A stretch of 64,000 nucleotides of DNA from AWTP1-13 sp963840445 (lineage in GTDB: Bacteria > Pseudomonadota > Alphaproteobacteria > Rhizobiales > Hyphomicrobiaceae), in NCBI GenBank assembly GCA_963840445.1, contig CAWIZC010000018.1, positions 310,001-374,000 of the forward strand, in the 5' to 3' direction. The position numbers and the translations under genes were made by a program. Positions 52,232 through 60,992 of this stretch are shown piece after piece (the first letter of the stretch is position 1; each line of letters opens with the position of its first letter). The notes under the pieces were generated by a model. It saw only the letters and a program-made list of their open reading frames with translations, did not search any database and had not been told where the DNA came from.

Positions 52232-53164
52232 ATGCGTCGTGACATCGATATCGCCCTGCTGCGCGCCTTCGTCGCCGTCGTCGAGACGGGTAGCGTCACG
52301 GGCGCCGCCAACCTGCTCAACCTCACCCAGGCGGCGGTCAGCCAGCAGGTGAAGCGCCTCGAGGAGGTGTTCGGCACCGAGCTATTCGAGCGCCATCACA
52401 AGCGGTTGGTGCTCAAGCCGAACGGCGAGCGACTGATGGCACACGCGCAGCGCATGATCGCCCTCAATGACGAGGTGTGGGGCGCCATGAGCGCGCCAGC
52501 CTATGAGGGCGAGGTGCGCCTCGGCGTGCCGCACGACATCGTCGGCACCTATCTGCCGCCGATCCTGCGCCGCTTCGACAAGGCCTGGCCGCGCGTGCGC
52601 GTGTCGCTCAAGTGCACCACCACGCCAAACCTGCTGGAGCTGCTGCGGCAGGGCAGCATCGATCTGACGCTCACCACCGAGGAGCGCTGCGGACGCAACG
52701 GCGAGACGCTGATCGAGGACCAGCTGGTGTGGATCGGAGCCATCAATGGCCTGGCGCATCGACGCAATCCGCTGCCGGTCTCGATCGGTGATGAAAAGTG
52801 CGAGTTCCGCGGCTCGGTGCTGAAGGCGCTGGCCGGCGCGGGTCTCGATTGGCGCCCGGTATGCGAGGTGTCCAGCATGGAGCCGCTGCTCGCCTCGATG
52901 GAAGCCGATCTGGCGGTCGGCCCGATGCTGCGGCGCTCGACACCCGACTATCTGCAAGTCATCGACAAGGACGCACGCCTGCCGCGTCTGCCGGTGTTCC
53001 TGGTCAACATGTACCTGCCGCCGGCGCGGCAGAGCGAGGTAGCCGTGGAGCTGGCGCGGCACATCCGCCAGGAATTCGAGTCGCGCTTCCGGCGCTACGA
53101 CAGCCACGAGTTCGTCGTGCGCGCCCGGCGCAGACTGGATACCGTGACGGCGCTGGCACGCTAA
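52232..53164 (+). CDS. LysR-family regulator
   Basis: A 310-residue LysR-type regulator. The winged helix covers VAVVETGSVTGAANLLNLTQ and AAVSQQVKRLEEVFGTELFE; the effector domain follows (VRLGVPHDIVGTYLPPILRR onward). Divergent from the DUF1127 gene, which is therefore the first candidate target. The ATG at 52232 follows GAAGCCTGAGCCAGAGCC without a strong ribosome-binding site. Confidence 0.9.
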   Translation: MRRDIDIALLRAFVAVVETGSVTGAANLLNLTQAAVSQQVKRLEEVFGTELFERHHKRLVLKPNGERLMAHAQRMIALNDEVWGAMSAPAYEGEVRLGVPHDIVGTYLPPILRRFDKAWPRVRVSLKCTTTPNLLELLRQGSIDLTLTTEERCGRNGETLIEDQLVWIGAINGLAHRRNPLPVSIGDEKCEFRGSVLKALAGAGLDWRPVCEVSSMEPLLASMEADLAVGPMLRRSTPDYLQVIDKDARLPRLPVFLVNMYLPPARQSEVAVELARHIRQEFESRFRRYDSHEFVVRARRRLDTVTALAR

Positions 53165-53291
53165 GCCTGATAGGCGTCGGCGGCGACGCCAAGCGTCGAG
53201 CGATTGCCTGACGCCTCGGGCAATCGGGTTCGCATCCACCACACCGTGTTTCCTGTGATCGTGGCGGGAAGGGCGCCATCGACGCGCTCCC

Positions 53292-53378
53292 GGGACACCG
53301 AAGCAGGTCAACATCTTCGGCTACTTCTACGACATCGACCAAGGCACCCTCACCGAGGTGGTGGCCGATAGGAGCTAG
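53292..53378 (+). pseudogene. C-terminal remnant resembling a beta-carbonic anhydrase
   Basis: A short frame (53292-53378) encodes KQVNIFGYFYDIDQGTLTEV and ends with TAG. The GYFYDIDQGTLTEV strand resembles the last strands of beta-carbonic anhydrases. No N-terminal zinc-binding motif is found in the surrounding 300 bases in any frame I examined. Probably a decayed gene; the family call is tentative. Confidence 0.35.
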
Positions 53379-53480
53379 GCTGACCTCGGTCGGCATCGGT
53401 GGTTTCGATACTATTGAAGACCACGAGCGTGGTCGTGTAGGTGTGCATGACCCCTCGTACAGGAAGTAGCCGAGCACGAC

Positions 53481-54374
53481 ATGGCGGGTCTGACGGAGAA
53501 AATTTCGAGCGCTTGGCGTCGGCGCTGGTGGCAGCCGGATGCGGCGGCGCTGGCAGCCTACGCCGGCTTGCGGCCAATGACGGTGATCACCGGCGCGTCC
53601 GGAGGAATCGGGCTGGCGCTGGCCCGGCAGTTCGCGCGCGGCCGACATGACCTGCTGCTGATCGCGCGCAACCCCGAACCGTTGGAGGCGGCAGCTGCCA
53701 CTATCCGGGCCGACGGCAAAGTCGAAGTTGCAGCACTGGCTCTCGATATCACGGCGCCCGACGCAATCGCCCGCATCGAGGCGACATTGGCCCAGCACGG
53801 CGCCTACGCCGACGTGCTGGTGAACAGCGCCGGCATCGGGCTGGCCGGGCCATTCCTGGAGCAAGCGCCCGAGGAACTCGACCAGCTGGTCGATCTCAAC
53901 GTCCGCGCACTGACCGCCCTGACGCGGCACTTTCTAGCCGGCATGCGCGCTCGCGGACGCGGCGGAATTCTCAATCTCGCCTCGGCTGGCGGCTATGCAC
54001 CCGGCCCCTATCAGGCGGCCTACTATGCGAGCAAGGCATACGTGATCTCGCTGAGCGAAGCGGTGGCGGCCGAGACGGCCGGGGAAGGTGTGCGCATTTG
54101 CGTGCTGGCTCCGGGCCCCGTGGCCACCCCGTTCCACGAGCGCATGCGCGGCGAGAGCGGCCTCTATCTGCAACTGCTGCCGGTCTCCGGCCCGGACAGC
54201 GTGGCCCGCGCCGGCTACCTCGCATTTGCGCTCGGCTGGCGGGTGGTCGTCCCAGGGCTGGTTGCGCCGGTCTTGGCCCTCGCTATGCGCCTGACGCCGC
54301 ACAGAATACTGGTTCCGATCGTGGGCTGGCTGCTGAAGCCGCGTGGGACCGATGGGGAGCATGCTCGACGCTAG
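53481..54374 (+). CDS. Short-chain dehydrogenase/reductase with intact active site
   Basis: A 297-residue SDR with TGASGGIGLALARQFARG and VNSAGIGLAGPF. The catalytic motif is canonical (AYYASKAYVISLSEA, Tyr-x3-Lys), unlike the three SDRs at 37-40 kb. The N-terminal extension contains SAWRRRWWQPDAAALAAYAG and the C-terminus has a hydrophobic stretch (VVVPGLVAPVLALAMRLTPH), as in DltE/YqjQ-like membrane-associated reductases. Substrate unknown. Confidence 0.85.
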   Translation: MAGLTEKISSAWRRRWWQPDAAALAAYAGLRPMTVITGASGGIGLALARQFARGRHDLLLIARNPEPLEAAAATIRADGKVEVAALALDITAPDAIARIEATLAQHGAYADVLVNSAGIGLAGPFLEQAPEELDQLVDLNVRALTALTRHFLAGMRARGRGGILNLASAGGYAPGPYQAAYYASKAYVISLSEAVAAETAGEGVRICVLAPGPVATPFHERMRGESGLYLQLLPVSGPDSVARAGYLAFALGWRVVVPGLVAPVLALAMRLTPHRILVPIVGWLLKPRGTDGEHARR

Positions 54375-54710
54375 GCCCGGGGGCGGCTGCACGATGCTGC
54401 TCCCGGCACGCGCGGAGGAAGCCAGGAAAGCCTGCCAACCCCAGCCCAACCCTCGGCCCAGGGTGGATCAATGACCCAATTCGAGCGGGCGTTCGCAAAT
54501 TCGTAACGCAAGCCGGCTCTTATAGAGGGAAGCGGCGGGATCCAGTATTGCGTACCCGAAGCTCCGTGCGGCCGGGCAGCGCAGAAACGTCACGTTTCTT
54601 CTGTCCGGCCGCACTGGTTTCTGCCGCCAGGCGCGCCGGCACCAAAGCCCTGACAATAGAAGCGTCCGCCTCAGTTGCAGGAGTGCGGTTGAGCGGAAAT
54701 CCGCTTCCGC
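54375..54710. other. Intergenic region with a long hairpin
   Basis: Besides the hairpin at 54566-54614, I see no gene in this 336-base gap between the SDR and a minus-strand exported protein. Confidence 0.4.
54566..54614. repeat. Long imperfect hairpin
   Basis: gtgcggccgggcagcgcagaaacgt and its near-complement (acgtttcttctgtccggccgcac) pair along roughly 20 positions with two bulged bases. It lies between convergent genes and may terminate both transcripts; it also looks like a dispersed palindromic unit. Confidence 0.65.
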
Positions 54711-54989
54711 TCAGTTCTGTTTCGCGCGCGGGTCCAGCTGTTGCTGCATCCTGAAGCGCGCGCGATCGCTGGTGACGCGCCGGCACGTGACTTCCCAATC
54801 CCGTCGCGTCATATGCGTGGCTTCGTCCCAATCCTTCATGCAGTCCTTGAAGTAGGTCTCGGCCAACTCCTTTTCGCTGACCGTCAGCTCGGGGTCGGTG
54901 GCCGCCTTGGCGGTGGATGCATGCCCGAGCGCGAGCGCACATAGCAAGCCGACTGCCGTAAGCGTGGGAAATGAACGCAAGCGAAACAT
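54711..54989 (-). CDS. Small exported protein
   Basis: A 92-residue protein with a signal peptide (SFPTLTAVGLLCALALGHAS then STAKAA) and a mature helical region with two cysteines (ETYFKDCMKDWDEATHMTRR and EVTCRRVTSDRARFRMQQQL). A periplasmic protein with a single disulfide is likely. No family recognised. Confidence 0.65.
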   Translation of the reverse strand: MFRLRSFPTLTAVGLLCALALGHASTAKAATDPELTVSEKELAETYFKDCMKDWDEATHMTRRDWEVTCRRVTSDRARFRMQQQLDPRAKQN

Positions 54990-55247
54990 CGGTCGCCCTT
55001 GTCTGTGTTATCGATGGAACCGCGCGGCATGGCCGCAAGACCGCCCTCTTCCGCAGGGGCAGTGAAATGCATCCGGGGTGCGCGGCGCCATCCGGGCAAT
55101 TGCTGATAGAGCGGCGGGACTTTGCCTAGGTCTGCCCAGCATTGCCGAACCGGACGCACTGGCTCAACAAAGCGAATGCGGATGTAGGTGAAACCTCGAC
55201 CGCTGCGGCCCGTAGCTGCAACTGTACGAATTGGGCCGGAGGTCGTC

Positions 55248-55385
55248 GTGTCACGTCACCTGATGGCGAAGTGCTCGATCGGGCTGGCCGTCTGTGCCGT
55301 GGCCTTCAGCCTCGTCGTCGGGCTCACTGATCCGACGATTTCCGGATCCGGTCGCACGATGGGCGGCACATCTCTCTCACCCTGA
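55248..55385 (+). CDS. Possible small membrane or exported peptide
   Basis: A 45-residue ORF starting at GTG 55248, with GGAGG five bases upstream. VSRHLMAKCSIGLAVCAVAF gives a hydrophobic helix, then GLTDPTISGSGRTMGGTSLS. The strong ribosome-binding site is the main evidence; no homologue is recognised. Confidence 0.4.
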   Translation: MSRHLMAKCSIGLAVCAVAFSLVVGLTDPTISGSGRTMGGTSLSP

Positions 55386-55678
55386 TCGCGGCGGCTCGAT
55401 GCTGCACGCCGGCACGATCGACGGCCGCGGGGACAAGGTCCATGACATGGCGGCCAGGACGGCGGTGTCGTGGCGGCGCGGCGAAAGGCTGGTCCTCCGT
55501 CCGGCCTTCTCGCTGTCGCTGCAGCTCATCTCGGTTTGAGATCTGGCGTCGCGGCAGTGTGCTTGGCGCTGGATCGATGCGCATGATCGCAAGTGCTTCG
55601 CTCTGCCGGAGTTGCGAAACCTTCCTGCACGCAGCCCGTATCTCCGCAGGTCGGGGAACAACGACAAGGAGATGCCAC

Positions 55679-55927
55679 ATGAAAGCAAAGTCCGTCCTAT
55701 CAGCGGGACTCGGTGCGCTTGCCCTTGCACTGGTCGCGCCCGCAGCCGAGGCCGCACCCGCCGGAGGTCTCGCCGGTGCGATCGACCGCGATGCCGCCAA
55801 GGTGATCGAACAGGTGACGTGGAAGCGCCACTGGCACTGCTACTGGTATCACGGCTATCGCCGTTGCTATTGGGGCCATCGCCACTATGGATGGTACCGT
55901 CACCATCATCACTATCGCTATTGGTGA
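55679..55927 (+). CDS. Small exported His/Tyr/Trp-rich protein
   Basis: An 82-residue protein with signal peptide SVLSAGLGALALALVAPAAE and an unusual mature end rich in His, Tyr, Trp and Arg (KRHWHCYWYHGYRRCYWGHR then HYGWYRHHHHYRYW). Such YHGYRRCY tails occur in small exported rhizobial proteins and would bind metals or aromatic surfaces; function unproven. AAGGAGATGCCAC is a strong ribosome-binding site. The frame is open far upstream (55442), but the signal peptide fixes the start. Confidence 0.75.
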   Translation: MKAKSVLSAGLGALALALVAPAAEAAPAGGLAGAIDRDAAKVIEQVTWKRHWHCYWYHGYRRCYWGHRHYGWYRHHHHYRYW

Positions 55928-55986
55928 GCCCGCGAGCCGCCTGGGTGCCCACCTGGGCGGCTCGTCACGTGTGAAGGTCGCGACCC

Positions 55987-56478
55987 TCAGGTGGCGTGAT
56001 CCAGGATCGACACGATCAGCGCCCTGGCACGTGCGTAGATGCCAGGGGCTTCGCTCTCGCGTGGGCCGCCGATGCCGAGCGTCAGGTGCGGACCGAACCG
56101 CGCCCGCTGGGTACCCAGCCAAGTCGCAGCCTGATCTGCCGACACCGGCGCGCTGGCCTGCACGACCAGGAGCGGCTTGGCATATCGATGCGCGCAGTGG
56201 TGCGCCCGCATGGTGCCGATCGAGACCGACAGACCGTCGTGATCGGTAATGATCAGCGTCGCATCGCTGTCGCGCACATTCCAGCGGGTGCGCTGCAGCG
56301 GATGCGGGAGCGGCGTTTCCCTGAGCTTGGGGTACTTGGTCAGCAACCCCGGCGGATCGGGAAGGTCCTCGGCCCAGCCGCCCTTTGGACACCAGCCGCC
56401 CCACGCCATTTGGCGCTCGATGGCCACATCAAGCGCCGCACGGTCCACACCGGTCTGGCCGCCGCTGACGATCTTCAT
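55987..56478 (-). CDS. Putative molybdenum carrier (YpsA-like SLOG protein)
   Basis: A 163-residue protein starting MKIVSGGQTGVDRAALDVAI, the GGQTGxD motif of the cpYpsA-related SLOG family (PF12694), often annotated as putative molybdenum carrier. Additional features: GGWCPKGGWAEDLPDP and DATLIITDHDGLSVSIGTM. Its 5-prime end overlaps the end of the hcrB-like frame by about 50 bases. The link with the adjacent molybdenum hydroxylase supports a role in cofactor handling. Confidence 0.82.
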   Translation of the reverse strand: MKIVSGGQTGVDRAALDVAIERQMAWGGWCPKGGWAEDLPDPPGLLTKYPKLRETPLPHPLQRTRWNVRDSDATLIITDHDGLSVSIGTMRAHHCAHRYAKPLLVVQASAPVSADQAATWLGTQRARFGPHLTLGIGGPRESEAPGIYARARALIVSILDHAT

Positions 56479-57593
56479 GAACCATCATGGCCGAGCCGCG
56501 GGGCGCATGGCAATGCCCCGCCGACGGAGCATGCATCAAATCCGCATTTGTCCCGGCGGCAACCCCGCTCAGCCCTGGTTCGGGCCCGTCGAACAGCCGG
56601 CCGACCAGCCGCCGCGCCAGTACGCCCGCCACACGGCGACGATAGTGGCCGGGCGTGAAGGTCGTTTTCATCGACATGATCTGGTCGCGCACCAGATCGT
56701 CGAGACCCTTGAAGAGGCGCGCGTCGAGCGGTCCCCCGCACAGCTCGTGCGTACCCTCCAGCAGGACCGGGCGCGGGTTGGTGCCGGTCACGGCGACACG
56801 CAGATCGGCCAGCACATTGCCCTCCCGCCGCAGGGCCACGGCAACGCCCGCCACCGGGTATTCGATGGAGCGGCGGATCCGGATCTTGTCGTAGGCCGAG
56901 CGCAGGCCCGGCGTATTGGTGGCGCGAACGCCGACCACGACCTCGCCTTGCTTCAGCCCCAGGAAATGCTTGCCGTCGCCGCCACCGGCGCTGGCATCAT
57001 GGCGGGCAATGCCGATGTAGAGATCGGCCAGCGCCAGCGTGCGCCGGCCTTGCGGCCCGAGCAGGTCCACCTCGCCGCCGAGCACCAGCAGCGCGGGCGC
57101 CAGGTCGCCGCTGTAGGTGGCAAAGCACACGCCGCGACTCTTGGGCGCCACGTGGCATATTTCGCCCACTCGTCTTGAGGCAATGATGGTTGGCAGAGCG
57201 CCACCATTCGCTTTGGTTGTAGAAGATGCAGCGCGTGTCGAGGCAGATGTTGCCGCCGACGGTGCCCATGTTGCGCTGGGTCGGACCGGCGATCGACGCC
57301 GCCGCCTGCGCCAGCACCGGATAGTGCGTCACCACAGCGGGATGTGCGGCGAGCTCGGCCAGCGTCACGGACGCGCCGACCTCCAGCCTCTGCGCATCCG
57401 CCCTGATGCCGCGCAACTCGGCAACGCCAGTCATGTCGATCAGGACCGACGGGGCGACGATGCCGCGTCGCACGTTGACGATCAGGTCGGTGCCACCGCC
57501 GAGCAACCGGCTGTCAGGATGCGCGGCCCGCGCCTCCATCACTCCCGACAGCGTCGAGGGCCGCAGCAGACGGAAATCGGCGATCGCCTCCAT
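56429..57593 (-). CDS. HcrB-like FAD subunit of a molybdenum hydroxylase, frame broken by one extra base
   Basis: The FAD-binding subunit starts MEAIADFRLLRPSTLSGVME and contains GGGTDLIVNVRRGIVAP and TQRNMGTVGGNICLDTRC. At 57165-57167 (CCC on the plus strand) one extra base breaks the frame; removing it gives LKTSGEICHVAPKSRGVCFA and SGDLAPALLVLGGEVDLLGP. The four cysteines (C-x15-C-x7-C-x9-C) form the extra [4Fe-4S] site specific to the 4-hydroxybenzoyl-CoA reductase beta subunit. The C-terminal end is uncertain because it overlaps the downstream gene. Start codon overlaps the large-subunit stop by one base. Confidence 0.82.
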
Positions 57594-59938
57594 CAGGTCG
57601 CCCCTTGCGACTTCGGCCGCCGCGCTGCCGCGCGCTGGCGCTTCTCGATGGCGGCGAACACCCGGTCGGGCGTAACGGGCAGATCGTTGAAGCGCAGCCC
57701 GGTGGCGTCGGCGATGGCGTTGGTGAGGGCCGGCAGGAATGCGGCGAGCGAGCCTTCGCCCGCCTCCTTGGCGCCGAACGGCCCGTGCGGGTCGTTGCTC
57801 TCGACGATGCCAACCTCGATCGGCGGCGAATCCTGGATGGTCGGCACGCGGTAGTCGAGCATGTTGGCGGTGAGCAGCAGGCCGTCGTGGTAGCCCGTCT
57901 CCTCGCTCATGGCCTGGCCCATGCCCATCCACACCGAGCCCTGCACCTGGCCTTCGACGGTCAGGCGGTTCAGCGCCTTGCCGCAGTCGTGCGCGACCCA
58001 CACTTTGTCGACCTCGACCTCACCCGTTTCCTCGTCGACCGAGACCTCCACCACCTGCGCGGAATAGCTGTAGCCCATGGTGCCGCCGATGGCCGCGCCG
58101 CGGTATTTCTTGCCGCCGTGCAACTCCGGGATGGTGGAGTAGATGCCGGTCACGGTGATGGTGCCGCAATCCTTGAGCGCCTCGCTCACCACCTCCTCGA
58201 AGGTGAGCCCCTTGTCCTGCGCGCCGGCCCGATAGACCTCGCCCAGGCACTCGATGTCGCCGGGCTCGGCGTCCAGCCGGCGCGCGGCGGCGGTGATCAG
58301 CAGGCCTTTGAGCTTGTTGGCGGCATCGATAGCCGCGTTGCCGACGATGAAGGTGACACGCGAGGAGTAGGAGCCGTTGTCCTTCGGCACCACGTCGCTG
58401 TCGCCCGAGACGATGCGCACGCGGCCGATGTCGAGGCCCAGCACCTCGGCGACTGTCTGCACCAGGATGGTGGAGGAACCCTGGCCGATGTCGGCGGCGC
58501 CGGTGAGCACCACGATCGAGCCGTCGAAATCGAGTTTCAGCTTGACGGTGGCGTGCGGCTCGCCGGTCCAGTTGACCGGCTTTGAGGCGCCCGAGATGTA
58601 GTGCGAGCAGGCAAAGCCCAGACCCTTCCTCTTGCCAGGCGCAGGCGCTGGCAGTTTGCCTTTTCGCGCCTTCCAACCGCTCTTCTCTTCCACCCAGTCG
58701 ACGCACTCGGGCAGGCCGTAGCTGTTCACCATCAGGTCGTTGTCGGTGAAGGTCGGCGCCTTGAGGAAATTGGCGCGTCGCACCGCCAGCGGATCGAGGC
58801 CCATCTCGGCCGCCATCTGGTCGAGCAGGCTCTCGAAGGCGAAGCGCACATCGACGGTGCCGTGGCCGCGGAAGGCCCCACACGGCGGCGTGTTGGTGAG
58901 CACGCGCTTGCCGACGTACTTGACGTTCTTCAGGTCGTAGATGGCATACAGCATCGAGCCCGAGTACAGGATCGTCACCACGCCGTAGCCCGAGTGCGCG
59001 CCGCCGCGCTGGATCACGTCGCAGTCCACGGCGGTGATGCGGCCATCCTTGCGCAGCCCGATCTGAAGGCGGATGTCGGTCTCCGGTCGGCCGCGATGCG
59101 TGATGAACGTGTCCTCGCGGCTGATGACGGTGCGTACGGCGCCGCCGGTCTTGCGCGCGAGCAGCGCCGTGATCAGCTCGACGTTGAGACACTCGGTGCG
59201 ACAGCCGAAACCGCCGCCGACGAACGGCTTCACCACGCGGATGCGCGACATATCCATGTCCAGGATCTGCGCCAGCATCAGGTGCACGTAGTAGGGCACC
59301 TGCGTGGACGCGTGCACGGTGATGCGATCGCGCACCGCGTCATAGTCGGCGACGGCAGCGTGCATCTCCATCTGGTTCTGGCACACCTCGGCGCAGTTGT
59401 AGGTGGCCTCGCGTACCAGGTCGGCCTCGGCAAAGCCCTGTGCCGTGCTGCCGAGCTCGAAGCTCACCTCGCGCTCGAGATTGCCGGGCTTCTTGGCGTG
59501 CAGCAGAACGGCGTCGGGCGCCATGGCTGCACCGGCCGTGAAGTAAGCCGGCAGCTCGCGCACCTGCATCTTGATGAGCCGCAGCGCCCGCTCGGCGGTC
59601 TCGGCATCGATCGCGGCAACTGCTGCGACCGGCTCGCCACGATAGCGCACCTTGTCGCGGGCGAGCGGATGCTCGCTGCGTGCGATCGGCAGCACGCCGA
59701 AGGTCTTGTCGCAGTCGGCACCCGTGACGATCGCCTTCACGCCGGGCAGCCGCGCCGCCTCCGACACGTCGACCTCGACGATCTCGGCGTGTGCATGGGG
59801 ACTGCGGTAGATGCGCCCCACCAGCATCTCCGGATGCACGAAGTCGGCGGTGTACTTGGCGCGACCCGACACCTTCTCCGGCCCGTCCACCATCGGGACA
59901 TAGCCGCCGATCGGATGAATGCGTGCGATCTCGTTCAT
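57593..59938 (-). CDS. HcrA-like molybdenum-cofactor subunit
   Basis: A 781-residue Mo-pterin subunit starting MNEIARIHPIGGYVPMVDGP. Features include KPFVGGGFGCRTECLNVELI (cofactor binding), GHGTVDVRFAFESLLDQMAA, and the active-site glutamate region FGAKEAGEGSLAAFLPALTN. The motif order and length agree with 4-hydroxybenzoyl-CoA reductase alpha or related xanthine dehydrogenase-family subunits. The start at 59938 has no strong ribosome-binding site. With the HcrB- and HcrC-like genes it forms a full three-subunit enzyme. Confidence 0.9.
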   Translation of the reverse strand: MNEIARIHPIGGYVPMVDGPEKVSGRAKYTADFVHPEMLVGRIYRSPHAHAEIVEVDVSEAARLPGVKAIVTGADCDKTFGVLPIARSEHPLARDKVRYRGEPVAAVAAIDAETAERALRLIKMQVRELPAYFTAGAAMAPDAVLLHAKKPGNLEREVSFELGSTAQGFAEADLVREATYNCAEVCQNQMEMHAAVADYDAVRDRITVHASTQVPYYVHLMLAQILDMDMSRIRVVKPFVGGGFGCRTECLNVELITALLARKTGGAVRTVISREDTFITHRGRPETDIRLQIGLRKDGRITAVDCDVIQRGGAHSGYGVVTILYSGSMLYAIYDLKNVKYVGKRVLTNTPPCGAFRGHGTVDVRFAFESLLDQMAAEMGLDPLAVRRANFLKAPTFTDNDLMVNSYGLPECVDWVEEKSGWKARKGKLPAPAPGKRKGLGFACSHYISGASKPVNWTGEPHATVKLKLDFDGSIVVLTGAADIGQGSSTILVQTVAEVLGLDIGRVRIVSGDSDVVPKDNGSYSSRVTFIVGNAAIDAANKLKGLLITAAARRLDAEPGDIECLGEVYRAGAQDKGLTFEEVVSEALKDCGTITVTGIYSTIPELHGGKKYRGAAIGGTMGYSYSAQVVEVSVDEETGEVEVDKVWVAHDCGKALNRLTVEGQVQGSVWMGMGQAMSEETGYHDGLLLTANMLDYRVPTIQDSPPIEVGIVESNDPHGPFGAKEAGEGSLAAFLPALTNAIADATGLRFNDLPVTPDRVFAAIEKRQRAAARRPKSQGAT

Positions 59939-60270
59939 GGGCTGCCACCATGCCGCACTGCGCGCTGCCCCTCCCCCTTGAGGGGGGAGGACGGAACGCC
60001 ACGGGCTTAGCTCGCCCACCTCCGAGCGAGCGTCGAACGCTACGGGCGGGCTAAGTCCGGTGGCGTTCCTGGTGCGGGTGGCATTGTCGCGAGCGCGGGC
60101 GGTCACCCCCACCCGATCCGTCCAGCGACTTGGTCCGGCCGTTGAACTAGGGTCAAGCGCAGCGATGGCCGGCCCAAGCCGCGGACGCATCGCCCTCCCC
60201 CCTCGTACGCATCGAAGGTCCCTTCGATGCAGGGGGAGGAAGATGTCGCGGCGATTTGGCGGGATGCTAT
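59939..60270. repeat. Palindrome-rich insert between the small and large subunit genes
   Basis: This 332-base gap holds several inverted repeats: ggaacgccacgggcttagc (59993-60011) with gctaagtccggtggcgttcc (60050-60069), gcatcgaagg/ccttcgatgc (60209-60230) nested in ccctccccc/gggggagg (60193-60239), and a C-rich/G-rich pair at 59968-59990. The pattern is that of a mosaic of dispersed intergenic repeats placed within an operon. No ORF is supported. Confidence 0.7.
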
Positions 60271-60756
60271 TCATGGCCGCGCCTCGCCGTCGGCAAGGAG
60301 TTTGGAGGCGTGCTGGACCGCCTCGATGATCTTCACGTAGCCGGTGCAGCGGCAGATGTTGCTGCCCAGCGCCGCGCGGATCTCTCCGTCGCTGGGCTTG
60401 GGATTGCGGCGCAACAGGCCGGCCGAGGCCATGATGAATCCGGGCGTGCAGTAGCCGCACTGCGAGCCGAGCTTTTCGTGAAAGCCTCTTTGCACCGCCG
60501 AGAGCGCGCCGTTGGCGCCGAGCGACTCCACCGTGTCGACGCGGCACCCGGCAACCTGCGCGGCCAGCGTCAGGCAGGACAAGGTCGGCTGATCGTCGAC
60601 CAGCACGGTGCAGGCCCCGCATTCGCCGCCATCGCAGCCGGTCTTGGTGCCGGTCAGGCCAACCGTCTCGCGCAGGAAATCGAGCAACAGCCGATTGTCC
60701 GGCACCGCATCGACGCGCTTGCGTCCGTTGAGTGTCAACTCGAGGAGCCGAGCCAA
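60271..60756 (-). CDS. HcrC-like [2Fe-2S] subunit
   Basis: A 161-residue iron-sulfur subunit with the two cluster motifs of the xanthine-oxidase family: CDGGECGACTV (plant-ferredoxin-like) and CGYCTPGF...CRCTGYVK (second [2Fe-2S]). Starts MARLLELTLNGRKRVDAVPD. It precedes the large subunit by 332 bases of repeat-rich DNA, longer than usual between such genes. It transfers electrons from the Mo site towards FAD in the complex. Confidence 0.92.
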   Translation of the reverse strand: MARLLELTLNGRKRVDAVPDNRLLLDFLRETVGLTGTKTGCDGGECGACTVLVDDQPTLSCLTLAAQVAGCRVDTVESLGANGALSAVQRGFHEKLGSQCGYCTPGFIMASAGLLRRNPKPSDGEIRAALGSNICRCTGYVKIIEAVQHASKLLADGEARP

Positions 60757-60931
60757 GGGTGTCCTCCCAGCCTGCGCTCGTGTTTCGGCCGTTGCACGGC
60801 GGCCTCGCAGGCAAAATTACGCCGCGGCTTGTGGCAGCCGGCGCAGCATCATACTAGCAAAAATAGATGGGGACCCAAATCAATTTGCAGCCTGCCAAGC
60901 GCAGTGCCCCGTTCTCACAGAAGCGTTGTGG

Positions 60932-60950
60932 GGGGCTGGAATCCAGCCCC
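60932..60950. terminator. Short palindrome after the GST gene
   Basis: ggggctggaatccagcccc is a near-perfect 9-bp stem with a tight loop, placed 42 bases after the GST stop (minus strand). It is a plausible terminator without a U-tract. Confidence 0.4.
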
Positions 60951-60992
60951 TGCGCGCTAGCACGGCTGGCGGCTGTGGCCCCTGCTACAAGC

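Noticed and set aside
58601..60010. A 469-codon plus-strand frame opposite the hcrA-like gene
   Set aside because: The minus strand encodes an obvious molybdenum hydroxylase subunit.
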